64,000 nt of DNA from Thiohalobacter sp. (GTDB taxonomy: Bacteria > Pseudomonadota > Gammaproteobacteria > DSM-19610), in assembly GCA_026984515.1 (NCBI GenBank), contig JALSRZ010000014.1, forward strand, positions 1 through 64,000, given 5' to 3'. How positions within the stretch are numbered: the first letter of the stretch is position 1; every line of letters starts with the position of its first letter. Positions 1-9,307 of the stretch are shown here, in pieces. The position numbers were made by a program, and so were the translations under genes. A model generated the notes under the pieces. It saw nothing but the letters and a program-made list of their open reading frames with translations, did no database searches and was not told the DNA's origin.

Positions 1-105
1 GCCGCGCAGGCATAGTCGACACTATGTCGAGCAGCCCGACCGAGTGAACGCCGCTTAGCGCGCGGCATGACGCCGCCGCAGCAGGAAGTCGGTGAGAAAT
101 GCGGG
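1..105. other. Left window edge, no gene assigned
   Basis: A plus-strand frame is open from base 2 to a TAG at 56-58 and could be the tail of a gene, but 18 codons are too few to judge. GCGGGCT-AGCCCGC (101-114) is a perfect palindrome over the stop of the GGDEF-EAL gene, and CATAGT/ACTATG (11-26) is another short inverted repeat. Confidence 0.3.
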
Positions 106-2364
106 CTAGCCCGCGGCCTTTGAAAGCCAGTCGCGGAAACCGGCATCCGGCAGGGGCTTGCTGATATGGAAACCCTGCACCAGGTCGCAACCCAGGTCTT
201 TGAGCTGTACACGCACGGCTTCGTCTTCAACCCCTTCCGCAATCACCTTGCATTCCAGGTTGTGACCCAGCTCGATGATGGAACGAACAATGGCGGCGTC
301 CTTCGGACTGTTGACCATGTTCTCCAGGAAGGACTGGTCGATTTTCAGCACATCGATGGGCAGGCGTTTCAGGTAGGACAGTGAAGAATAGCCGGTACCG
401 AAATCATCGATCGCAATCAGCACGCCCAGCTCGCTGAGTTTCCTGAGGATACGCGCACCTTCGTCCAGGTCCGCCATCAGGGTACCTTCGGTGATCTCTA
501 TTTCCAGGCAGCGCCCGTCCAGGCCCGCTTTTTTCAACGACTGTTCGATACCCTGGACCAGCCCGGGCGCCTGGAAGGAGCGCGCCGACACATTCACGGA
601 GATCGGCATCTGGCTGCCATCGGCAGACCAGTGCTTGCTGTCTTCCAGCGCGGTGTCCAGTACCCAGTCGGTAATCGGCGTAATCATGCCCAGCTGCTCG
701 GCGACGGGAATAAACTGCTTGGGCAACACCAGCCCCTGCTGGGGATGCTGCCAGCGCAGCAGGGCTTCGGCACCGCAGATGGTGTCGCTGCCCAGATCGA
801 TCTTGGGCTGGTAGAACAACTCGAACTCCTCGCGTTCCAGCGCACCGTGCAACTGGCCGGAAAACTGCAGGTGCCGGGTGGCCGACGCCGTGGAGGATTC
901 CGACTCGTAGAACAGGTAGGGTGCGGCATTCCATTTGGAACGATACATGGCGCTGTCGGCGTGACTGGCCAGGGTCCCGGCATCCTCGCCATGCTGCGGG
1001 TAGACCGAGATGCCGATTGCGCTGCTGAGACAGAGCTCTTTTCCCCGGTAACTGAACGGCGCGCTCAGCGAGTTGATGATTTCACCTACCACGCGCTCCA
1101 CCGCGCGCCCGGTATCCTGCAGCAGCGGCAAAACAATGCCGAACTCGTCACCGCCCAGCCGTGCCAGCGTATCGGTATCGCGTAGTACTTTCTGCAGACG
1201 CGCCGCGATCTGGCGCAGCAGTTCGTCACCGGCCTCGTGCCCCAGCGAGTCGTTGTACATTTTGAACTGGTTGATATCCAGCACCATGACGGCAACGGAT
1301 GCACCCGGGTTGCGGCGCGCCACCGCCAGCGCCGAAGACAGGCGGTCATACCACAGGGCGCGGTTGGCCAGCCCGGTCACCTCGTCCTGGGTGGACAGCT
1401 GTTCCAGGCGTTCACGGTCCGTGTGCGAATCGGTAATGTCTTCCATCAGGCAGTGCACGCGCAACACGCGACCACGCCGGTTGGCCGCCGGGTAAAAAGC
1501 CATGCGGTACCAGCGCTCGCTCTGCTCGTCGGGCGCCACCCGGACTTCCAGCTGCACCGGCTGACCATCGATCACCTGCTGCCAGGCCGTCAGTACCCGC
1601 TCCCGTTCAGCACCGTTGATACGGTAGAAACAGGGAATCGGGGCTTCCAGTTCGCGGTCACAGAACCCCCGGGTACCGGGACTCGCGTAACTGATGCGGT
1701 TGGTTTCGATATCGACGGTCCACAGCATCTGCGGAATATGACCGAGGATTTCAGAGGCCAGATCCTGCTCGACACCGAGTTCATCGCGCTGTTCACGGAT
1801 CTGCTCGACCGCCGTGCGCCAGTAGGCTTCCGTCATTACCGCCATGTCGCGGAAGATCATCTTGATCAGCGCGGATTCCAGCGCGTCCCGGTCTTCGTCG
1901 GCGATTTGCGGATCGCTGGCCACCAGGCGCCGCAGGTGCTCCATGAACAGGCGGTAGGCGCCCAGCGACCAGACCGGCTTCACCCCCAGCCGGTAGTGCG
2001 CCCGGCCCACCTGCTCGCTGCGAACCGTGGCCTTTTCATCGAATTGCCCTTTCAGCAGACTCAGCTTGTGCTGGAGCATGCCTCGTACCAGTTCACCTAT
2101 ATTGCCACCGGAACGCTCGTAGGCGTACATCACATCAGCGATGTCGGGATTATCGAACAGGTAGTTGTAGCTGGTCTCCGCAAAACCCGCGGCGCCCTGG
2201 GCAAGGATGTCCTGGTAGCGGTCGAGCAGCAGCGCGTCCTCGCCGTTCAGCTGGAGAACGTAATTGAACTCCTTACCCTGAATCGGGCTGGCAGGGGATT
2301 TCCTGCGCGTACTGCGCCTCCCTTCCTCCCTGGAGCGTGTACTCTTTTTCGGTGGTGTTGGCAT
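106..2364 (-). CDS. Globin-coupled GGDEF-EAL protein (c-di-GMP turnover)
   Basis: Predicted cytoplasmic bifunctional diguanylate cyclase/phosphodiesterase. An N-terminal protoglobin-like sensor (about residues 40-195, numbered from a TTG two codons upstream) has a candidate haem-ligating His125 in a GRAHYRLGV context. A PAS-like segment (about 205-310) follows, then GGDEF (GGDEF at 406-410, with an intact RxxD inhibitory site at 397-400) and EAL (EALLRW near 535, DDFGTGYSSL further on). Both catalytic motifs look intact, so the net activity cannot be read from sequence. The ATG at 2364 is preferred because a GGA lies about 8 bases upstream. A weak sigma70-like promoter may sit at 2382-2410. 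It is the last gene after fliK, 120 bp downstream, so it may be transcribed with the fli operon. Oxygen or another gas as the signal is inferred from the globin fold. Confidence 0.9.
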   Translation of the reverse strand: MPTPPKKSTRSREEGRRSTRRKSPASPIQGKEFNYVLQLNGEDALLLDRYQDILAQGAAGFAETSYNYLFDNPDIADVMYAYERSGGNIGELVRGMLQHKLSLLKGQFDEKATVRSEQVGRAHYRLGVKPVWSLGAYRLFMEHLRRLVASDPQIADEDRDALESALIKMIFRDMAVMTEAYWRTAVEQIREQRDELGVEQDLASEILGHIPQMLWTVDIETNRISYASPGTRGFCDRELEAPIPCFYRINGAERERVLTAWQQVIDGQPVQLEVRVAPDEQSERWYRMAFYPAANRRGRVLRVHCLMEDITDSHTDRERLEQLSTQDEVTGLANRALWYDRLSSALAVARRNPGASVAVMVLDINQFKMYNDSLGHEAGDELLRQIAARLQKVLRDTDTLARLGGDEFGIVLPLLQDTGRAVERVVGEIINSLSAPFSYRGKELCLSSAIGISVYPQHGEDAGTLASHADSAMYRSKWNAAPYLFYESESSTASATRHLQFSGQLHGALEREEFELFYQPKIDLGSDTICGAEALLRWQHPQQGLVLPKQFIPVAEQLGMITPITDWVLDTALEDSKHWSADGSQMPISVNVSARSFQAPGLVQGIEQSLKKAGLDGRCLEIEITEGTLMADLDEGARILRKLSELGVLIAIDDFGTGYSSLSYLKRLPIDVLKIDQSFLENMVNSPKDAAIVRSIIELGHNLECKVIAEGVEDEAVRVQLKDLGCDLVQGFHISKPLPDAGFRDWLSKAAG

Positions 2365-2484
2365 TGCCAAATCCAGCTATTGTTATAGTTGTAACAAGAC
2401 GTTAGCACAAGACCCGGCATAAATACAATCAATCTGTCAGCACCCGCCGGCGCGGGCTGGAACAAGTTCTTGAAAACCGGTCGA

Positions 2485-3726
2485 TTAGGCAAAAAGATCC
2501 AGCCGCCCGCTCTCCAGGAAGCTGCCGAGCGTGGTCTCCGGCACCCTTTCCGACCCTGTTTCCGGCAGGGGATTTCCCCCGTTCCAGGTCCTGTCACCAC
2601 CCTCCCCGGCAGCGCGTTCCTGGCCGGCAAAGGACTGTCCGGAAACGTCCACGTCCACCAGTTCGACCCCGCTGGCGTCGAACATCTCACGCAGCCGGGG
2701 CAAGGCTGCTTCCAGCGCATCCCTGACCACCCCGTGTGCTGCATGGAACTGGATACTGGCCTGGTCATTCTGCACCTGGAGACGCACTTCCATCGGGCCC
2801 AGGTGCGCCGGGTTCAACTGGATCCTGGCCCCCTGCAGGTTCTGGCCGGCCATCCACTGGATGCGTTCTCCCAGTGCCTGTTCCCAGCCATCCTGGTTGA
2901 ACTGCGCACCCAGGGTAAAGGCAGGCAACCCGACCGGCGTAGCAGGAGCGGGCGCCGGCGGCGCTGCAGCGGCTCCCGTTGCACTCGCGGCATCCGCGCG
3001 CGGCAGGGAGTCAGCCGTGCCGGGTACTCCCGGATCGCGCTGTTTGATACTGGACAGCAGCTCTGCCAGCGGGGTCTGCCGCTGACTGCTATCCGCTTGC
3101 GGAAGCTGCGCAAGCGCCCTGTCCAGGCCGGAATTTTTCAGTTCAAAAGGCGTTTCTTCCGATGTCGCCCGGTCGCCCGCAGCGTGTACAGCCGGTCTGC
3201 CATCGACTGCGACTGAAGGTGCCCGCTGACGCTGCTCCACGCCGGGGCCTTCCTCCTTTATGAGCTTGCCATCCACCGCGGCCAGCACGGCCGCCTGCGA
3301 ACCGGCAACGGCACCGTTAGCCGGTATGGCCGTCAGTACCTGCTGCAACACCACGGCCAGCTCGCCGGCTGGATCAGCCACGCCATCGGCCTGCAGCTGT
3401 TCCAGCCGGGCGGTCATCCGTTCGACCAGTGGGCCGGTGTCGATACCCGCCTGTTCCGCACTGTCCAGCACCTGCTGCAACAACGGCAACAACTTGCCTC
3501 CCTGTGGCAAGGATTGCAGTTGCCGGGTCAGTTCATCCGCCCCGGCGGAAACCGCCGCTGCGTCGGCCGCCTGGGATGGCAACGCCGCATGCGCTTCGTC
3601 CAGCAACGGGGCAAATTCGCCAGGAATAGCCGCATCCTGCTGATTAATAGTTAAATTACTCCCGGCTGCGGCAGTGTTTCCGGTACTGCCGGGGGTTAGC
3701 TGTAGTGTTGCCAGGGGGGCATTCAT
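2485..3726 (-). CDS. fliK: Flagellar hook-length control protein FliK
   Basis: Molecular ruler that sets hook length and switches export specificity by contacting FlhB (family knowledge). The 413-residue product has a long, low-complexity Ala/Pro/Gln-rich N-terminal part. Its C-terminal domain carries the typical LGPMEVRLQVQNDQASIQF stretch and an MFDASGVELVDVDV-like block of the Flg_hook family. The ATG at 3726 is chosen over the longer reading because AGGAG sits 7 bases upstream. It follows fliJ in the fliEFGHIJK order. Confidence 0.9.
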   Translation of the reverse strand: MNAPLATLQLTPGSTGNTAAAGSNLTINQQDAAIPGEFAPLLDEAHAALPSQAADAAAVSAGADELTRQLQSLPQGGKLLPLLQQVLDSAEQAGIDTGPLVERMTARLEQLQADGVADPAGELAVVLQQVLTAIPANGAVAGSQAAVLAAVDGKLIKEEGPGVEQRQRAPSVAVDGRPAVHAAGDRATSEETPFELKNSGLDRALAQLPQADSSQRQTPLAELLSSIKQRDPGVPGTADSLPRADAASATGAAAAPPAPAPATPVGLPAFTLGAQFNQDGWEQALGERIQWMAGQNLQGARIQLNPAHLGPMEVRLQVQNDQASIQFHAAHGVVRDALEAALPRLREMFDASGVELVDVDVSGQSFAGQERAAGEGGDRTWNGGNPLPETGSERVPETTLGSFLESGRLDLFA

Positions 3727-3788
3727 CCCGTTGCTCCTGCATCCATCCAAGTGACCTGCAGGTTAACGGAGCAAGGCCTGTGCCAATC

Positions 3789-4223
3789 CTATTTTCTGTG
3801 GGTGTGCAGCGCACGCTCGTCCTGTTCCTGCTGCTCGCGGCGCTCCTGCTGGCGGTGTTCCTCGCGGCGATAGCGGTGTACCACCTTGTCGATGGCCTGA
3901 CTGTGTGAACGAGTCTCCAGCCACTGGCGGCGGGTCTGTTCGTGCTGGCTGCAGCATTGCTCGATGAGGTTTTCCTGCTGGCGGATAGCTTCACCGAGAC
4001 GATTGAGAAAAATGCGGTAGTCGCGTACGCGGGCAGCGCCCAGGCCGCTGCCGCCGGACTGTTCGAAATCCCTGGCATACTGGTCCCGGTAGGCGCACAG
4101 CTCTTCCAGCCGCGCGCGCTGGGCATCCAGATTCTGCTGGCTCTGTCCGAGTTCCTGCACCGCGTTCTGTTCACGGTTTTGCGCGACCCGTTGTACCGGC
4201 TGCATGCGTTTGGAGCGTGTCAT
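3789..4223 (-). CDS. fliJ: Flagellar export chaperone FliJ
   Basis: Small (144 aa) charged, almost wholly helical protein rich in Gln, Arg and Glu, as expected for FliJ, the coiled-coil stalk that couples the FliI ATPase to the export gate and escorts late substrates. Position between fliI and fliK and the family length support the call. It is separated from fliI by a short palindrome (4270-4295). A GGAGAG lies 11 bases upstream of the ATG. Confidence 0.85.
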   Translation of the reverse strand: MTRSKRMQPVQRVAQNREQNAVQELGQSQQNLDAQRARLEELCAYRDQYARDFEQSGGSGLGAARVRDYRIFLNRLGEAIRQQENLIEQCCSQHEQTRRQWLETRSHSQAIDKVVHRYRREEHRQQERREQQEQDERALHTHRK

Positions 4224-4269
4224 CTCGTATCAATCTCTCCAGACCGAAAACTGTTGAAATAATCTTCCC

Positions 4270-4295
4270 GTAGGAGCGGGCTTGCCCGCTCCTAC
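4270..4295. repeat. REP-like perfect palindrome between fliI and fliJ
   Basis: Two 12-base arms, GTAGGAGCGGGC and its exact complement, flank a TT spacer. The fliI stop codon lies inside the right arm. The arm resembles the core of Pseudomonas-type REP elements. It may act as an mRNA-stabilising or attenuating hairpin. I saw no second copy in this window. Confidence 0.75.
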
Positions 4296-5644
4296 ACCTC
4301 TGACTCTGTTCCCAGCGCCGCCGCCAGACCGGCCAGGCTATCGTTCCACGTCACCCGTTCGTGCATGTGCTGTTGCAGGAACCGGCTCATTTGCGGGTAC
4401 ATGCTGATGGCTTCGTCGACCCTGGCATCGCTGCCCGACTGGTAGGCACCCACGTTGATCAGGTCGCGGTTCTGGCGGTAACTCGAATACACCTGCCGAA
4501 AGCGCCGCACCGCCTGTTCGTGCTCGGGCGCCACGATGTTCACCATGACCCGGCTGATGGAGGCTTCGATATCAATGGCCGGGTAATGCCCTGCTTCTGC
4601 CAGTTCGCGCGACAGCACGACATGACCATCCAGGATAGCGCGCGCCGCATCGGCAATCGGGTCATTCTGGTCGTCGCCCTCCACCAGCACGGTATAAAAC
4701 GCCGTGATCGAACCCCCCTTGTCGCCGGTGCCCGCACGTTCGACCAGTTGCGGCAGACGGGCAAACACCGACGGCGGGTACCCCTTGGTGGCCGGTGGTT
4801 CACCAATGGCCAGCGCCACTTCACGTTGCGCCTGTGCAAAGCGTGTCAATGAGTCCATCAACAGCAATACCTGTTTACCCTGGTCGCGGAAATACTCGGC
4901 TACACTGGTGGCCAGCATGGCCCCGTGCATGCGCATCACCGGCGAGTTGTCGGCAGGCGTGGCGACCACCACTGCCCGCGCGAGCCCTTCCTCACCGAGG
5001 ATATTCTGTACAAATTCCTTGACCTCCCGGCCACGTTCGCCAATCAGTCCGACCACGATGACATCGGCGTCTGTGTAGCGTGTCATCATGCCCAGCAATA
5101 CACTCTTGCCCACGCCACTGCCCGCGAACAGACCCATGCGCTGACCACGGCCGACACTCAGCAGGGCATTGATCGCGGCCACACCGACATCCAGCGGCTC
5201 ACTGATGGGCGGGCGCGAGAGCGGATTGATCGAGCTCCCGGTCAGCGGTACGTGCCGGTCCGCCTGGATCGGGCCCTTGTCGTCCAGCGCATTGCCGGCG
5301 CCATCGAGCACCCGTCCCAGCAGGTGATCGCCGACCGGGACCTCGCAGCCGCTGTCGACCGGCACCACCCGCGCATCCGGCCCCAGGCCCTGCAGGTCAC
5401 CAATCGGCATCAGGTACAGTTTGTCTGCGTGGAAGCCGACCACTTCGGCTTCAATCGGCCGGCCCAGGCGGGATTCGATCAGGCAGCGTCCGCCGATGAC
5501 GGCCTGGCAACCCACGGCCTCCAGGGTCAGTCCTACCATGCGCGTCAGTTTGCCGGCCACCACCAGTGGCCGCGGCTGCACAGCGCGCTGAAGATACGGG
5601 TCCAGCCGCTGTTTGAGGCGTTCATTGCGGCCCCCCGCCAGCAT
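4292..5644 (-). CDS. fliI: Flagellum-specific ATP synthase FliI
   Basis: ATPase of the flagellar type III export apparatus at the cytoplasmic face of the basal body. The 450-residue protein has the F1-beta-like core: Walker A in [15 protein letters not shown], a GERGREV segment, Walker B near [21 protein letters not shown], and [13 protein letters not shown] typical of FliI. The ATG overlaps the fliH stop in a TGATG arrangement, implying translational coupling. Length is normal. Confidence 0.96.
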   Translation of the reverse strand: MLAGGRNERLKQRLDPYLQRAVQPRPLVVAGKLTRMVGLTLEAVGCQAVIGGRCLIESRLGRPIEAEVVGFHADKLYLMPIGDLQGLGPDARVVPVDSGCEVPVGDHLLGRVLDGAGNALDDKGPIQADRHVPLTGSSINPLSRPPISEPLDVGVAAINALLSVGRGQRMGLFAGSGVGKSVLLGMMTRYTDADVIVVGLIGERGREVKEFVQNILGEEGLARAVVVATPADNSPVMRMHGAMLATSVAEYFRDQGKQVLLLMDSLTRFAQAQREVALAIGEPPATKGYPPSVFARLPQLVERAGTGDKGGSITAFYTVLVEGDDQNDPIADAARAILDGHVVLSRELAEAGHYPAIDIEASISRVMVNIVAPEHEQAVRRFRQVYSSYRQNRDLINVGAYQSGSDARVDEAISMYPQMSRFLQQHMHERVTWNDSLAGLAAALGTESEV

Positions 5645-6273
5645 CAGCTTTCCTGCCTGTCGGTATGACGCTGACCGCCCAGCACCCCGGCGATCACCGA
5701 GTTCAGGCGGGTTTCAATGGTGGCATCGATCTGTGAAGTGCTGGTTACCACCCGGCAACCGCCGCGATCCAGCACCGGGTCTTCCACCACCCGGATGGCC
5801 TGCTCGCCTTCCTGCAGGGACAAAGCCTCGCACACCAGCTCGGCATCTTCCGGGTTGAGTACCAGCTGTACCTCTCGTGCCGCGACCGGCAGTGCCGCCA
5901 GGGCTTCGCGCACCACACCGATCACCTGTCCGGGATCGGTTTTCAGTTCCCGCCGCACCAGCTGGCGCGCCACCAGCATGGCCAGTTGCGCCAGTTGCTG
6001 TTCGACACTGTCGTCCAGCTGCTCGAGCGGCTGTGCCAGTGTCTGAATAATCAGTTCCAGGATACGCGCCTGGCCCAGCATTTCCTCCCGGCCCTGGTCC
6101 CTTCCTTCCTGCAGACCCTGCCGGAACCCCTCCTGCCGGGCCTGTTCCCCGATTTCTTCCAGCTGGCGCGCAGTGACCGGACGGTTACGACCAGCGTCCT
6201 GGCCGGACTGCACCTCCGGCACGTTCCAGGCCTGGCAGTCCGACAACTCTTCGCTGCGTATAACCCTAGACAA
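5644..6273 (-). CDS. fliH: Flagellar assembly protein FliH (TTG start)
   Basis: Negative regulator and stator-like partner of FliI in the export apparatus. The open frame extends upstream into fliG, but the conserved N-terminus ([10 protein letters not shown], a FliH-like start) begins at a TTG at 6273 that overlaps the last 8 bases of fliG and has GGAG-rich sequence upstream. The 209-residue product has a central Gln/Glu/Gly-rich helical segment and a C-terminal domain that binds FliI. I choose the TTG start for these reasons. Confidence 0.85.
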   Translation of the reverse strand: MSRVIRSEELSDCQAWNVPEVQSGQDAGRNRPVTARQLEEIGEQARQEGFRQGLQEGRDQGREEMLGQARILELIIQTLAQPLEQLDDSVEQQLAQLAMLVARQLVRRELKTDPGQVIGVVREALAALPVAAREVQLVLNPEDAELVCEALSLQEGEQAIRVVEDPVLDRGGCRVVTSTSQIDATIETRLNSVIAGVLGGQRHTDRQES

Positions 6274-7276
6274 ACTGCTCCGCTCCCTTGCCACCCAGCA
6301 CCAGTTCACCGGACTCGGACATACGCCTGGCAATGGCGAGTATTTCCTTCTGCGCGCCCTCGACTTCGCTGAGGCGCACCGGCCCCTTGTTTTCGAGGTC
6401 ATCGCGCATCATCTCTGCCGCGCGTTTACTCATATTACTGAAGATTTTCTCCTTCATGCCCTCCTCAGCGCCCTTGAGCGCCAGGATCAGGGTCTCGGAG
6501 GACACTTCGCGCAACAAGGCCTGGATGCCGCGGTCATCGACGTCAATCAGGTTGTCGAATACAAACATGAGGTCCTGGATCTGCTGCCCGAGTTCGGCAT
6601 CCGCGTCCTTGATCGCCTCCATGATTTCGCCTTCGATGGAACTGTCCACGAAGTTGAGAATATCCGCGGCGGATTTCACTCCGCCCACGGTGGAGGACTG
6701 CACGTTCTGGTTACCCGCAAACTGGCGTTCGAGAATCTCGTCGAGTTCCTGCAAGGCGGAAGGCTGGATACCGTCCAGCGTGGCGATGCGCAACAACACG
6801 TCATGCCGCGTGCGCTCCGGGAAGAATTTGATGACTTCAGCGGCGTGATCGTTGTCCAGGTAGGACAACACGATCGCCTGAATCTGCGGGTGTTCCAGGC
6901 GAATGAGCTCCGCCACCGCCCGGGCATCCATCCATTTCAGGGCTTCCAGCCCCTTGGTACTGCTGCCCAGCAGGATGCGGTCCATGAGTCCCTTGGCCTT
7001 GTCCTCGCCGAGGGCACCCACCAGCACGGAACGGATGTAATCATCCGAGTCCACACCCAGTGCGGTCTGTTCCTGAACGGTCTCGGTAAAGTTTTCCAGT
7101 ACCCGGGTCACCTGTTCACGCGGTACATTGGTCAGGCCGGCCATGGCCGAACCTACCTTCTGGACCTCCTTGGGCCCCATATGCTTGAGCACTTCCGAGG
7201 CATTCTCCTCACCCAGCGTCAGCAACAGCACCGCGGCACGATCCGTACCACTCAGTTTCAGCTTGCTCTCATCCAT
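6266..7276 (-). CDS. fliG: Flagellar motor switch protein FliG
   Basis: Rotor protein that links the MS ring (FliF) to the C ring and takes torque from the stators. The 336-residue length is normal. Visible landmarks are an N-terminal helical domain (DRAAVLLLTLGEENASEVLKH), the middle-domain EHPQIQAIVLSYL segment, and the C-terminal torque helix region with charged residues near MFVFDNLIDVDDRGIQALLREV. It overlaps fliF by 8 bases upstream and fliH by 8 bases downstream. Confidence 0.96.
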   Translation of the reverse strand: MDESKLKLSGTDRAAVLLLTLGEENASEVLKHMGPKEVQKVGSAMAGLTNVPREQVTRVLENFTETVQEQTALGVDSDDYIRSVLVGALGEDKAKGLMDRILLGSSTKGLEALKWMDARAVAELIRLEHPQIQAIVLSYLDNDHAAEVIKFFPERTRHDVLLRIATLDGIQPSALQELDEILERQFAGNQNVQSSTVGGVKSAADILNFVDSSIEGEIMEAIKDADAELGQQIQDLMFVFDNLIDVDDRGIQALLREVSSETLILALKGAEEGMKEKIFSNMSKRAAEMMRDDLENKGPVRLSEVEGAQKEILAIARRMSESGELVLGGKGAEQFV

Positions 7277-8948
7277 CTTCGCCTACCCAGTTCTTCACTA
7301 CCTGCGCAACGCGTTTCGGATCCTCGCCCACGACACCCCTGGCGGCTTCCAGGTGCTGCTCATAGCCCATCTGCGGCGCAGCCAGTTGCGCCTGTTGCGG
7401 ACTGGCACCGGACAGGCTGAGCTGGTCCTCGCCGACACCGGCCTCAGCCGCTGTTGCCGCAGCCGGGACCATGGCAGCGGCCCGGCTGCCTTGCGCACCT
7501 TTCTCGGCCAGGCTGCGCATCACCGGCTTCAGCACACCGAAGATCACCAGCAGCACACCCAGGGCACCGACAGCCTGCCTGGCGACATCCCATACCCAGG
7601 GCTGTTCCAGCAGTGCGGGTTCCGGCAGGGGCTCGGCTTCCGGCTGCTGCATAAACGACGTATTGATGACATTGATGGTATCGCCACGCTGTTCGTCGAA
7701 ACCGACCGCATCCTTGATCAGACCGGTAAAGCGTTTGATTTCGTCATCGTTCCAGGGCTTGCTGACCAGTTCGTCATTGTCATCCAGCTCCTGTTTGTCA
7801 TCGAGCACCACGGCAATGGACAGTCGGCGAATGGTACCGCTGGCCAGTTTGGTGTGGCTGATGGTCTTGTCCAGTTCGTAGTTGCGGATACTGCTCTTGC
7901 TGTTGTTGATCGGTACGGCGCTCGACGAGGTACTCTGGCTGCCGGCATCCTGCCCTGCACCCGGCGCACTGGCCGTCGGCTGCAACGCTGTTTCATCCGG
8001 TGGCTGATTGGACAGCGCACCGGGAACACCGGATGCACCGGCGCTGCCCGTGGTGCTGTCCTCGCTGGTCTGTTCGCTGCGCAGCAGGCGTAGTTCCGGG
8101 CGGCCCGGGTTATAGACTTCCTGGGTCCGTTCGGTGGCGGTAAAATCCAGGTCGGCACTGATGCTGGCACGCACCCGGCCGGCACCGACAATCGGTTCCA
8201 GCAACTGGCGGATGCGCTCCGCGTAGGTCGACTCCAGCTTGCGGTTGTAGGAAAACTGCGTGGAAGTCGACGCCAAGCCGTTATCATCGCCGGCGCTGCT
8301 CAGTAACTCGCCGCGCTGGTCGACGACAGTGACCTTGCCGGGCTTCAGGTGCGGCACGCTGGACGACACCAGGTGCACAATGGCGGCCACCTGCCCCTCG
8401 TCCAGGCTACGCCCGGAATACAGGTCGATCATGACCGATGCAGAGGGATCGGAACGTTCGCGCAGGAACACGGAACGCTTCGGAATCGCCAGGTGCACAC
8501 GCGCATTTTCCACGTTGCGCAGGGTAGTGATGGTGCGGCCCAGCTCCCCTTCCAGGGCACGCTGGAAACGCGCTGTCTCGATAAACTGGCTGGTGCCGAA
8601 GCCCTGCTCCTTTTGCAGCATTTCAAAGCCCATGGCATTGCCTTCCGGCAGACCGTCCTGCGCCAGTTCCATGCGCGCTGACTGCACCTTGCCGCTCTCC
8701 ACCATGACCGCACCGGTGGTTTCGTCCACCTTGAAAGCGATACCGGATTTCTGCAGGGCATCGATCACCTGACCGGCATCCTTGCTGCCGAGGTTGGCGT
8801 ATAACAGAGTGTAACCGGGCTGCTGTGACCAGAGCACCACCGCCACGCCGATAGCAACACTGGCAGCGAGACCGACCATCAGACCGATCTGCCGCAATGC
8901 CGGCAACCCCTGGAAGCCCTGAACTGTTTCTGCTTTAACCATTGCCAT
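7269..8948 (-). CDS. fliF: Flagellar MS-ring protein FliF
   Basis: Inner-membrane ring protein on which the basal body is built. The 559-residue product has an N-terminal membrane helix (about residues 20-42) and the YscJ/FliF ring-building domain (LLYANLGSKDAGQVIDALQ). A large periplasmic region with a Ser/Thr/Gly-rich loop follows, then a second membrane helix near residue 445-465 and a cytoplasmic tail that docks FliG. Two in-frame ATGs (8948 and 8942) are possible; the first is kept. Confidence 0.95.
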   Translation of the reverse strand: MAMVKAETVQGFQGLPALRQIGLMVGLAASVAIGVAVVLWSQQPGYTLLYANLGSKDAGQVIDALQKSGIAFKVDETTGAVMVESGKVQSARMELAQDGLPEGNAMGFEMLQKEQGFGTSQFIETARFQRALEGELGRTITTLRNVENARVHLAIPKRSVFLRERSDPSASVMIDLYSGRSLDEGQVAAIVHLVSSSVPHLKPGKVTVVDQRGELLSSAGDDNGLASTSTQFSYNRKLESTYAERIRQLLEPIVGAGRVRASISADLDFTATERTQEVYNPGRPELRLLRSEQTSEDSTTGSAGASGVPGALSNQPPDETALQPTASAPGAGQDAGSQSTSSSAVPINNSKSSIRNYELDKTISHTKLASGTIRRLSIAVVLDDKQELDDNDELVSKPWNDDEIKRFTGLIKDAVGFDEQRGDTINVINTSFMQQPEAEPLPEPALLEQPWVWDVARQAVGALGVLLVIFGVLKPVMRSLAEKGAQGSRAAAMVPAAATAAEAGVGEDQLSLSGASPQQAQLAAPQMGYEQHLEAARGVVGEDPKRVAQVVKNWVGEDG

Positions 8949-8967
8949 TGCTATGCTCTACCTGTAG

Positions 8968-9294
8968 TCAGACCGGCATACTCATGATGTCCTGGTACGC
9001 CGAAACCAGGCGGTTGCGCACCTCGGTCATGGCCTGGAAGGCGACACCCGCCTTCTGCAGGGCAATCATGACTTCGGTGACATCCACGCCTGGATCACCC
9101 GCGCTGAATGCACTGGACAGTTTCGAGGCTGCCTGCTGTGTGTCATTGACACTGTCAATCGACTGCTTCATCAGGTCGGCGAACTCGGTACGCGGCGCCT
9201 GTGCCGCGCCCGTTTCCGCCGCTCCGCCCTGTGCCGCGGCGGTCAGCCGCCGCATTTCCGCCAGTACCTGCTCCACACTATTGATGCTGCTCAT
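8968..9294 (-). CDS. fliE: Flagellar hook-basal body protein FliE
   Basis: Joins the MS ring to the rod and is the first rod substrate exported. The 108-residue product has the conserved C-terminal pattern ([22 protein letters not shown], then [11 protein letters not shown]). A G-rich Shine-Dalgarno precedes the ATG. It is only 13 bp from fleR; I found no convincing separate promoter. Confidence 0.92.
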   Translation of the reverse strand: MSSINSVEQVLAEMRRLTAAAQGGAAETGAAQAPRTEFADLMKQSIDSVNDTQQAASKLSSAFSAGDPGVDVTEVMIALQKAGVAFQAMTEVRNRLVSAYQDIMSMPV

Positions 9295-9307
9295 GTCTCT
9301 ACCCCCT

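Noticed and set aside
1237-2388. Long plus-strand open frame opposite the GGDEF-EAL gene, and similar ones opposite fliG, relA, mlaE and others
   Set aside because: They are codon-bias shadows of well-supported genes on the other strand and show no recognisable domains.
2382-2410. Sigma70 promoter for the GGDEF-EAL gene (TTGTGC, 17 bases, TATAAC)
   Set aside because: The -10 is good but the -35 matches only half the consensus and the leader would be too short for the ribosome-binding site to be comfortable.
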